Below are positions 40,074 through 47,374 of a stretch of DNA of 64,000 nt, piece after piece. The notes below the pieces were generated by a model. That model saw only the letters and a program-made list of their open reading frames with translations, made no database searches and was not told the DNA's origin. Position 1 is the first letter of the stretch. The number at the start of each line of letters is the position of its first letter. Made by a program: the position numbers and the translations under genes. Source of the DNA: Shewanella morhuae (GTDB lineage: Bacteria > Pseudomonadota > Gammaproteobacteria > Enterobacterales > Shewanellaceae); contig NZ_FTNN01000001.1 of assembly GCF_900156405.1 (NCBI RefSeq), positions 460,477-524,476 on the forward strand. Direction: 5' to 3'.

Positions 40074-41750
40074 CTAGGCTTTTGTTTTTACTAAAAAATG
40101 ATCGCCAGGGAGTAAAGTGGCAGGAACTTGTGCTATCTGAGTCGTCAGCTCGCCGGTGGTGAAACCTAGTTGTGTTAATTTCTGGCTTAAAGGTATTAAA
40201 TAATTGCTTACTTTATCCAAAAGTATTTGATTATTACCTTGGAATTGAATATCCAACTTTTGCTCCTGGTGTTGCGCTGCAATCAGTAAAGGGCCTTGCG
40301 CTAGGTTAAATTTTAGTTGTAAGCGCCAACCTGATTTTTTTTCTGCATTATCTGGGTCGGTTCCCTGTTCAAACTTTCCCTCTAATTGTTCATGTCGTTG
40401 ATTAATATTATAAGGTAATGCAAAAAACCATACTAAATTACCAGTAGTGTCTGTACTTGCCTGTGTGTATAAATGTAGGTTAGCAGCAAATTGTGCCATA
40501 GCTTCTAAACCGCCTGCTTTACCTAGTTGACCGAGTTGTTTAGTTGATAACCCAACTTTAGATTGTAATTGCTCTAGATAATCGGCTAGTTTTTTGCTCA
40601 TTGATACTGAATTGTTATTCGCAGTAAAACCGAGAATCAGCTGAAATAGTGAACTAATTGCACTGGCATTTATAAAGGGAGAATTCGGGTTTATTTGTGA
40701 GGAAGCGAGGTTCAGACTCGCAAGCCCAAGAATATTAGTCTTGAGGAAATCTAAATCATTCAATTGGCTTAACGGCGGCAACCCTAAGTGCGGCATGTGC
40801 TTAAATAGCTCTGATGCTAGATTTGAGCGGCTATTAAAGTGTGATGCCTCTATAGGAAGCGCCCCTGTTTTATTGAAGGCTTTTTGTAAAACATCCACCA
40901 CTTTTGTCGAAACATTTGCTTTAGCATCACTTCCTTGAGTTCCAACCCCTTTACCACTTAAACTTATATTATGAACTAACTTACCTACATCAATAGTATT
41001 TGCTTCTACTTTAGAGGTATTTTTTGTAGGATCCGATTTTGTTGGCTCAGATGAAGGCGGCAAAGCTTCAAGTTTTTTTAAGAAGGAAGCCATTATCTGC
41101 ACGGGTTCTATTTTTGCGATAACAATATCAGATGGTAATTTATTTATGGGAATCTGAGTTTCATTTACTGGCGCACCAATGGCTATTTCAAGTTTGCCCT
41201 GTATTGGAGTGAGTAATAAAATGGGACGTCCTTGTTGTAAACTAATTTTTGCTAAGAATTCACCTTGCGTGAGTTGTGGTCCTGGATTTTGTGCTGCAAC
41301 GGTGCCGTTGGTAAAGTGAAATTCTTTGTTAACGATAGTAACGTTGGGTAATGGATAGCCTTGGACACGGGCAGCAAGAGATTCAAGCAGTGCTGATGTA
41401 ATTCCATTTTGCTGCGCCAAATTGATGATGGCATCTGGCACTTTAAGTACGATAGGGGGAGCCAATGCCAATAATTGATTGGTTGCGTTTAGTGCGGTAG
41501 GGGTGGAAGCTGAGCTGGCATTGGTATTTTGCATTAATAAAAATTGGCGTGTAGCCAACAGCGTTTGCCGTTGCTGAGCATTAACAAGCTTTAAATTATA
41601 TTCTGTACCGTTTAGAATAATACTGTCTCCCTCGGGGGAAGTCTGTATCTGAACCGGAACAGGTCGTGAAGACGTATTTTGTGCATCAGTTTGAGCCACA
41701 GTCGCTTGTGGCTGTGCATTTAGATTGTTAGTAAGTGGTATCGACTCCAT
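40074..41750 (-). CDS. second FliK-like hook-length-control-domain protein
   Basis: This 558-residue protein has a Gln/Asn/Ser/Pro-rich body and a C-terminal domain (~455-545; SGWRLQLKFNLAQGPLLIAA, QLDIQ-type strand, YLIPLSQKLTQLGF) resembling the FliK Flg_hook domain. It is encoded just upstream of a free FlhB-C-like protein, mirroring the FliK/FlhB pair. It lacks a signal peptide and membrane helices. The function is unproven; involvement in export specificity or hook control is inferred. The ATG on the minus strand at 41750 has GGTCATT nearby with a modest ribosome site. The gene is divergent from the MlaA-like gene, sharing a ~215-base gap. Confidence 0.75.
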   Translation of the reverse strand: MESIPLTNNLNAQPQATVAQTDAQNTSSRPVPVQIQTSPEGDSIILNGTEYNLKLVNAQQRQTLLATRQFLLMQNTNASSASTPTALNATNQLLALAPPIVLKVPDAIINLAQQNGITSALLESLAARVQGYPLPNVTIVNKEFHFTNGTVAAQNPGPQLTQGEFLAKISLQQGRPILLLTPIQGKLEIAIGAPVNETQIPINKLPSDIVIAKIEPVQIMASFLKKLEALPPSSEPTKSDPTKNTSKVEANTIDVGKLVHNISLSGKGVGTQGSDAKANVSTKVVDVLQKAFNKTGALPIEASHFNSRSNLASELFKHMPHLGLPPLSQLNDLDFLKTNILGLASLNLASSQINPNSPFINASAISSLFQLILGFTANNNSVSMSKKLADYLEQLQSKVGLSTKQLGQLGKAGGLEAMAQFAANLHLYTQASTDTTGNLVWFFALPYNINQRHEQLEGKFEQGTDPDNAEKKSGWRLQLKFNLAQGPLLIAAQHQEQKLDIQFQGNNQILLDKVSNYLIPLSQKLTQLGFTTGELTTQIAQVPATLLPGDHFLVKTKA

Positions 41751-41966
41751 TTAATGACCTTTCATAGTGACACGACGATATATTCGTTTGATAAAATTAA
41801 CAATTGACCAATTTTTTTTGCTCAGTATGCTTATGCGTTTTGTGATAAACAACTGCCATACTGATAGTACGCTATTAAGACGAATTATCTTTATATCGTC
41901 ATTTTTATCTCGTCACTTTAGCTAAAACTGGGTGCCTAAGCTGTATATTTATATTAAGAGAGTGAT

Positions 41967-42749
41967 ATGAAGTTGAAATGGATGGGGTTATCTTTGGGAT
42001 TAATACTGCTGCCTCAGGCGCATGCAGTAGGACAATCCACGCTTGCGACTACAGCACAAACAACTCCAACGGTGCAAATTACCTATGATGATCCCCGCGA
42101 TCCATTTGAAGGCTTCAACCGTGCAATGTGGGATTTTAACTATTTGTATCTAGATAGGTATATTTATCGTCCCGTCGCTCATGGTTACAACGATTACATT
42201 CCTATGCCGGCTAAAACAGGCATTAATAATTTTGTGCAGAACCTTGAAGAACCAAGCAGTTTAGTTAATAACTTATTACAAGGAAAGCTAGGCTGGGCTG
42301 CAAATGCTGGTGGGCGCTTTACCGTTAACTCGACCGTTGGACTACTCGGTATTATTGATGTTGCGGATATGATGGGTATGAGCCGTAAACAAGACGAATT
42401 TAACGAAGTGCTTGGTTATTATGGTGTGCCCAATGGCCCATATTTTATGGCACCGTTTGCAGGACCCTACGTAGTGCGAGAACTCGCATCAGATTGGGTT
42501 GATGGACTATACTTTCCGTTATCGGAGTTAACCATGTGGCAAACCGTCGTAAAATGGGGGCTTAAAAACCTTCATTCCAGAGCATCGGCGATTGATCAAG
42601 AACGACTAGTCGATAACGCTCTTGACCCCTATGCCTTCGTTAAAGATGCATACTTACAACACATGGACTATAAGGTCTATGATGGTAATGTTCCTCAAAA
42701 ACAAGATGATGATGAGTTACTCGAGCAATATATGCAGGAGCTTGAGTAG
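41967..42749 (+). CDS. mlaA: MlaA-like outer-membrane phospholipid-transport protein
   Basis: The 260-residue protein carries the VacJ/MlaA domain: DPFEGFNRAMWDFNYLYLDR, NLEEPSSLVNNLLQGKLGWA, TVNSTVGLLGIIDVA and APFAGPYVVRELASDWVDG. MlaA forms a channel with porins that removes surface phospholipid and passes it to MlaC. The signal peptide (1-~20) ends in PQAHAV with no lipobox cysteine, so it looks like an ordinary secreted form and not the usual lipoprotein. A stop codon lies four codons upstream in frame, so no alternative start adds a cysteine. The ATG at 41967 follows AAGAGAG. Confidence 0.9.
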   Translation: MKLKWMGLSLGLILLPQAHAVGQSTLATTAQTTPTVQITYDDPRDPFEGFNRAMWDFNYLYLDRYIYRPVAHGYNDYIPMPAKTGINNFVQNLEEPSSLVNNLLQGKLGWAANAGGRFTVNSTVGLLGIIDVADMMGMSRKQDEFNEVLGYYGVPNGPYFMAPFAGPYVVRELASDWVDGLYFPLSELTMWQTVVKWGLKNLHSRASAIDQERLVDNALDPYAFVKDAYLQHMDYKVYDGNVPQKQDDDELLEQYMQELE

Positions 42750-42875
42750 CGTTATTTGCCGTATTTGAGTGTGTTTCTTGATAGTAGCAAAGTATTTGCC
42801 TTATCTTTTTTAATGACTCTAACGGCAGCATGACTTGATTAACGACTATATACTGCATTTTATTCGGAAACCCTT

Positions 42876-43979
42876 ATGGCGTTAAATGGTGTTGCGGTTT
42901 TGTTGGTTGAAGATGACCCAGTCTTTAGGCAGATAGTGACCCACTTCCTTGAAAAGCAAGGTGCGCAGGTCACGCAAGCTTGTGATGGTGAGCAAGGCGT
43001 GTCGTTTTTTAAATCGCAGCATTTTGATGTAGTTCTTGCTGACTTGAGTATGCCCAAACTTGGTGGGCTTGATATGCTAAAGGAAATGATAACATTAGCG
43101 CCTTTAGTCTGTTATATCGTGATTTCTGGTAATAATGTCATGGCCGATGTAGTTGAAGCATTACGGCTTGGCGCGAGTGATTATTTAGTTAAACCAGTCG
43201 CTGATTTATTTATTATCGAACAAGCCATTAAGCAAAACCTTCATCGCTCCCACATTGATGATATGTACGCGGCAGACTTTGATGCACTTTCTTTTCAAGA
43301 GTTGAGCAGTAACCTTGCAATGTTAGAACAAAGTGTTGCTGCAGCAAAGCAGGTTCAACAACAGCTTTTTCCTGCATCAAATATCAGTTACCCCGCGGCT
43401 AAAGTCGATTATAGTTTATATAAAAACAGTGATATAAGCAGTTACTTTATCGATTCATCCATGGTGGGGAGTCATCATCTCATCATGTATATGGCCCATT
43501 TATATCCTGAAGATAATCGAGCCGCCTTTGCTTGCGTTCTACTGAGAAGTTTTGTGAATCAGAAACTTAAAGATTTTCGTAGTGGGCAGAGTCAGGCCAT
43601 TATCGAGCCATTTAATATGATGAGCTACTTGAATGAGCGATTAGTGAAATCGGGTCTCGATATTAAAGCGGATATGATTTATATCTCAATTGAACTGACA
43701 AAGTATCGAGCTGCGATTGCTCATGCGGGTAAGGGACTCCGTTGTTATTTACGTAATAGTGAAGGCCTAAGTCCGTTAGCGCTCTCAGAGAGCTCGCAGT
43801 TGGGTGTAGTCGATTGGGTCAAACCAAGCATTCAGTTCCGTAGTATTTTGCCACAAGAACAGCTATGTATTGCGACAAGTGAGCCAGAACATAGACAATT
43901 GTTGCTCGATGACCAATTTAAGGGATTGATTTATGATACTGATTTACCCGCTGGTGGTTTCTTGCAGTTGAGTTTTTAA
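42876..43979 (+). CDS. RssB-like response regulator with degenerate PP2C domain
   Basis: The 367-residue protein has a receiver domain (1-~125; acidic Asp13-Asp14, phospho-acceptor Asp56 in LADLSMPK, switch Lys in YLVKPVAD), a helical linker (LEQSVAAAKQVQQQLFPAS) and a SpoIIE/PP2C-like C-terminal domain. The metal-binding SGDFYD-type motif expected in active phosphatases is not visible at the corresponding place (KNSDISSYFID), so this is probably a pseudo-phosphatase adaptor like RssB. RssB delivers sigma-S to ClpXP; that substrate is inferred, not shown. It starts with ATG at 42876, and a terminator follows. Confidence 0.75.
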   Translation: MALNGVAVLLVEDDPVFRQIVTHFLEKQGAQVTQACDGEQGVSFFKSQHFDVVLADLSMPKLGGLDMLKEMITLAPLVCYIVISGNNVMADVVEALRLGASDYLVKPVADLFIIEQAIKQNLHRSHIDDMYAADFDALSFQELSSNLAMLEQSVAAAKQVQQQLFPASNISYPAAKVDYSLYKNSDISSYFIDSSMVGSHHLIMYMAHLYPEDNRAAFACVLLRSFVNQKLKDFRSGQSQAIIEPFNMMSYLNERLVKSGLDIKADMIYISIELTKYRAAIAHAGKGLRCYLRNSEGLSPLALSESSQLGVVDWVKPSIQFRSILPQEQLCIATSEPEHRQLLLDDQFKGLIYDTDLPAGGFLQLSF

Positions 43980-44036
43980 TGTATGCCTATCATTTCTACT
44001 TTATATTGAGTATCACTTCATATTTTTCAAAGTAAT

Positions 44037-44069
44037 AAAAAACGCCTTACTCACAGTAAGGCGTTTTTG
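44037..44069. terminator. bidirectional Rho-independent terminator
   Basis: AAAAACGCCTTAC (44038-44050) pairs with GTAAGGCGTTTTT (44056-44068), a perfect stem with a five-base loop and A/T runs on both sides. It serves the RssB-like gene (+) and the converging peptide-transporter gene (-). Confidence 0.93.
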
Positions 44070-44090
44070 TTTTTGCAGTTGAGTAAAGTA

Positions 44091-45599
44091 CTAGCGTTTA
44101 ATTATCGCTTCATGCTCAGCTGTTACTGCTATTTCACTTTCTAATGCTTCGGCTTCTGTTTGATGCTTGCTTTCAGCACCGTGCATCCAATCGACTAACT
44201 TATCAGCCATAAAGTACAAGATTACGCCAGAAAGTGCAGCAGTGATTGCGATGCCAGAGAAAATTGCCATTGCATTTGCAAGTTGCTCCTCTTTTTCGCC
44301 GCCATGGCCAATAAACGAACCAACAACACCACCAATTTTGTTAGCTGCCGCAACGAAAAGGAACCAAGCTCCCATCATCAAAGAAGCAATACGCAGTGGG
44401 GCAAGCTTAGTGACCATAGATAAGCCGATGGGAGATAAACATAACTCACCCATAGTGTGGAAGAAATAAGCGCCTACCAACCACCACATGCTTGATTTAA
44501 CTGAAGCATCACCGCCCATTTGCATTACAGCACCAATCATAAAAAGGAAACCGATGGCGAGTAAAAATAGCCCTAGTGCAAACTTAACAGGGGAGTTTGG
44601 CTCATTTTTGCCTAAGCGGATCCAAATAGAAGCAATCACTGGCGCGAATAATACAATAAAGATAGCGTTTAAAGATTGGAACCAAGTAGTCGGAACTTCA
44701 AAGGAGCCAACCATGCGGTCAGTGAATTCGTTAGTGAACAAATTCATTAAACCGCCAGCTTGCTCAAAACCCGCCCAGAAAATAATAGTAAATAAACCCA
44801 TCACCATGATGACCTTAATACGATCACGCTCTACTTTAGTGAGTGGTTCCTTACGTTCTTCACCCTTTTCCTGTGCTTTTTGCTTTTCAAGCTTAGCTGC
44901 CGGCACTCTTCCTATATCGCCTAAATACTTTTGTGCGAACAAAAATTGAATGATTAATGAGAAAATCATTCCAACACCGGCACAGAAGAAACCTGCTTGC
45001 CAGTTATTAACAAAAACTTCCTCTCCATTAACGACAGAAGCATACCCGAAAGTGGTGTATGCCCAAGCCACGATGAAGCCGGACAGAGCTGCGCCTAGAT
45101 TGATACCCATATAGAAAATAGTGAAAGCACCATCACGGCGGTGATCGCCTTCTTCGTATAGATCGCCAACCATTGTTGAAATATTGGGTTTGAATAGACC
45201 GTTACCAAGAATGAGTGTACCTAATCCTATATAGAATACGGTTGCTTCTAAACCGGGGATCCAGCTATGTGGCGCAGCAAGTAAAAACTGACCCGCGGCC
45301 ATCAAGGCGCCACCAAAATAAATCGCTTTACGTTGACCCAGTACGTTATCTGCTAACCAACCGCCAATAAGTGGTGTTAAATAGACCAAACCTGTGAATG
45401 TGCCATAAAGCGATAAGGCTTCTGCTTGAGTCCAGCCTAGACCATGCCCGCCATCACTCTGAACTCTATCGACGAGGTACAGCACCAAAATGGCGCGCAT
45501 TGCATAATAACTAAAACGTTCCCAAAGTTCTGTTGTAAACAGCAAGAACAATCCTTTTGGATGTCCAAGCATCGTTCCTTGTGGTTTTGCTACGCTCAT
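44091..45599 (-). CDS. POT-family proton:oligopeptide symporter
   Basis: The 502-residue inner-membrane protein has about 12-14 helices and the family signature ELWERFSYYAMRAILVLYL (~24-42; the E-x-x-E-R motif), followed by GLVYLTPLIGGWLADNVLGQ and, further on, FYMGINLGAALSGFI (PTR2 signature region). It imports di- and tripeptides with protons (DtpA/YdgR type). The ATG on the minus strand lies at 45599. It stands alone between a shared terminator and a 480-base gap. The specific paralogue (DtpA or DtpB) cannot be told from sequence alone. Confidence 0.93.
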   Translation of the reverse strand: MSVAKPQGTMLGHPKGLFLLFTTELWERFSYYAMRAILVLYLVDRVQSDGGHGLGWTQAEALSLYGTFTGLVYLTPLIGGWLADNVLGQRKAIYFGGALMAAGQFLLAAPHSWIPGLEATVFYIGLGTLILGNGLFKPNISTMVGDLYEEGDHRRDGAFTIFYMGINLGAALSGFIVAWAYTTFGYASVVNGEEVFVNNWQAGFFCAGVGMIFSLIIQFLFAQKYLGDIGRVPAAKLEKQKAQEKGEERKEPLTKVERDRIKVIMVMGLFTIIFWAGFEQAGGLMNLFTNEFTDRMVGSFEVPTTWFQSLNAIFIVLFAPVIASIWIRLGKNEPNSPVKFALGLFLLAIGFLFMIGAVMQMGGDASVKSSMWWLVGAYFFHTMGELCLSPIGLSMVTKLAPLRIASLMMGAWFLFVAAANKIGGVVGSFIGHGGEKEEQLANAMAIFSGIAITAALSGVILYFMADKLVDWMHGAESKHQTEAEALESEIAVTAEHEAIIKR

Positions 45600-46080
45600 G
45601 AAGTATTCTACCTTAAGCTCGTGATTGCCTGTGGGCCCCTGAAACAGGATGATGTCACCACAGAAAAATAATGATTACTCGCCCCAAATCGTCAGCGGTT
45701 TAATCGACAATCATTTAGCACGATAAACAATAGCATGCTCTGTAATTGTTGAATAACCGCTAGTTACGTATGGGTTATTGTTACTTTTTTATAGTAAAAG
45801 TAATTTTTTAGTTTTCAAATGTGTTGCTTCGCTAAAATCCCACCTTATATACCCCTTAAAAGCAACAAAAGTCAATTTTGGTAAGCACTAAGTGGTGACA
45901 TTGTCGACAATTGAGTTATTCGAAAAAGTTAACACAGTTTTGCTAATGTAGAAGTGATTGTATGGATACTGAGCGAGAGATGTTAATTGACTAAAAACTA
46001 CTTCCATGAGCTTAAACATCTTTGCTATGATTGCGCCCCGTGAATGGACGTCACTTAAAATAGGGCAGTGAGATTAGTAT
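45600..46080. other. intergenic region between transporter and rfaH-like gene
   Basis: These 481 bases separate divergent genes and should hold both promoters. TATGAT at 46026-46031 is a plausible -10 for the rfaH-like gene, but no good -35 sits at the right distance. TTACTTTT (45781-45788) and AAAAGTAA (45796-45803) form a hairpin followed by a T run on the plus strand, which looks like an isolated terminator or attenuator. No ORF or RNA gene was recognised. Confidence 0.5.
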
Positions 46081-46587
46081 ATGAAGGCATGGTATCTCTT
46101 GTATTGTAAGCCTCGTAGTGAAACGAGAGCACAACAAAACTTAGCACTTCAAAATTTAGAGACTTACTTACCTATGATCTCTGAAGAAAAATCTCAACGT
46201 GGGCGTAAACAAATCTGCCGCGTACCATTGTTCCCTAACTACCTATTCATCAATTTTGACCCAAGCCAGACAAGTGTTAGGCAGGTCCATTCTACTCGTG
46301 GTGTGAATCGCATCGTTAATTGTCGTGAACAAATGACACCTATTGACGATAGAGTTATCCATGCCATTCGCATGAAAGAGTTAACGCCTTCCCAAACCGT
46401 ATTAGCCGATGAACCGGAGCTGAAAACGGGGGAGAAAATTCGTTTTAAAGATGGGCCTTTCATTGATTTAGAGGGTGTTTTTCAAGAAAAATGCCCTAAT
46501 AAGCGTTGTCATATCCTTTTTAATATTATGGGCCAAGTCAAAATCGTTGCTGTGCCACAGCAAAGTGTAGAAAGAGTTTGTATTTAA
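46081..46587 (+). CDS. rfaH: RfaH-like transcription antiterminator
   Basis: The 168-residue NusG paralogue has the NGN domain (MKAWYLLYCKPRSETRAQQN, LETYLPMI, RVPLFPNYLFINFD) and a KOW-type C-terminal domain (GEKIRFKDGPFIDLEGVFQE, VAVPQQSVERV). RfaH binds RNA polymerase paused at ops elements and suppresses termination through long surface-polysaccharide operons. Just downstream a leader contains three ops-like repeats, so this gene probably controls the following operon. The ATG at 46081 follows AGTGAG. Whether it acts only here or genome-wide is unknown. Confidence 0.93.
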   Translation: MKAWYLLYCKPRSETRAQQNLALQNLETYLPMISEEKSQRGRKQICRVPLFPNYLFINFDPSQTSVRQVHSTRGVNRIVNCREQMTPIDDRVIHAIRMKELTPSQTVLADEPELKTGEKIRFKDGPFIDLEGVFQEKCPNKRCHILFNIMGQVKIVAVPQQSVERVCI

Positions 46588-47008
46588 TTTATAGATATCG
46601 CGGTAAGAGATTTGCTAGTTTTTTTGTAAGACATTAGCTATTCTTAAGCTGCTCTTGACTTATTTTATGGAAGATAGATGATTGTCAATCACTTATTTAA
46701 CAGTCGCTTGCAGCCTTGGTGCGCATAATTTGACTCGCCGGCAACTTAATTGGTTGAAATGTGAATGGCTAGGTATTCAGTAGAGTAATAAGTGCACAAA
46801 GTGAAGTGCATTTTTAGAGTAATATGCAGCTTTATTGATGCAATGTTAATTGTTAAGCGTATTTTTATAAGCTGATGGGGTATCACGCGCTAGCAGTTGG
46901 ATATTAAACGCTACATTTTGCTACTATAACGATATGCAATTAGTGCTTTGTTTATGAAAAATAAGAATTTTCGCATCGCGAAGGGCAATTTAGAAGCCGC
47001 AATCTATG

Positions 47009-47020
47009 GGCGGTAGCGTG
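47009..47020 (+). promoter_or_regulatory. ops element 1 (RfaH recruitment site)
   Basis: GGCGGTAGCGTG is a full match to the ops core GGCGGTAGCGT found in RfaH-controlled operons. It sits 355 bases upstream of the first polysaccharide gene. A small hairpin follows immediately: TGTCT (47019-47023), loop GAA, AGACA (47027-47031). Confidence 0.92.
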
Positions 47021-47190
47021 TCTGAAAGACATCGAATGAATAGTTTCATTCGTTAAGCGGACGCCGAAGGCCTCTGGCCGCCACGCGGATCGGTAGCGTG
47101 TCTTAAAGGCATGGATACATGACTAAATAGTGTCATTCGTTAAGCTGACGTCAAAAGCCACTACGTGGATAGTTAGCGTGTTTGAAAGCA
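47011..47190 (+). repeat. tandem ~80-bp repeats, each beginning with an ops-like core
   Basis: Units begin at 47011, 47091 and 47171. Unit 1 starts CGGTAGCGTGTCTGAAAG, unit 2 CGGTAGCGTGTCTTAAAGG and unit 3 AGTTAGCGTGTTTGAAAG. Units 1 and 2 also share TTCATTCGTTAAGC-type and CACG(C/T)GGAT segments at matching offsets; unit 3 is only partly conserved. Each core is followed by a short hairpin (47019-47031, 47099-47111, 47179-47190). The hairpin stem in unit 2 keeps pairing by a G-U change, which suggests RNA-level selection. The third copy is degenerate. Confidence 0.88.
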
Positions 47191-47374
47191 TTAGAATTAC
47201 AGCTTGGCTCTATATACAAGAACCAAAATACAAGATCCAAAAATCTCGAACGTACAGTTGTCATATATGCGCACAAGCTTCAAATAAAAGATTATCCCGC
47301 CTTTAATTGCTCTGAGTATTTAGCTGAAGGCTTAACTTAACGTTTTGATTGAATTATATTAACGGAGATAACTG

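Larger units (their letters stand above)
46588..47374 (+). promoter_or_regulatory. long untranslated leader of the polysaccharide operon
   Basis: This 787-base stretch without a gene lies between rfaH and the export gene. It contains the tandem ops repeats (47009-47190). A promoter is expected upstream of 47000; TATAAC near 46924 is a possible -10 but no convincing -35 was found. The last ~180 bases before the GTG at 47375 are AT-rich and featureless except for the ribosome site GGAG at 47364-47367. Confidence 0.7.

Noticed and set aside
44488..44949. 153-codon plus-strand frame opposite the POT transporter
   Set aside because: The minus-strand frame encodes a full membrane transporter with the E-x-x-E-R signature; the plus-strand frame is its mirror image.
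47011..47190. possible CRISPR array
   Set aside because: The 80-bp period with degenerate units and no unique spacers flanked by short identical repeats does not fit CRISPR; the shared core is the ops signal.
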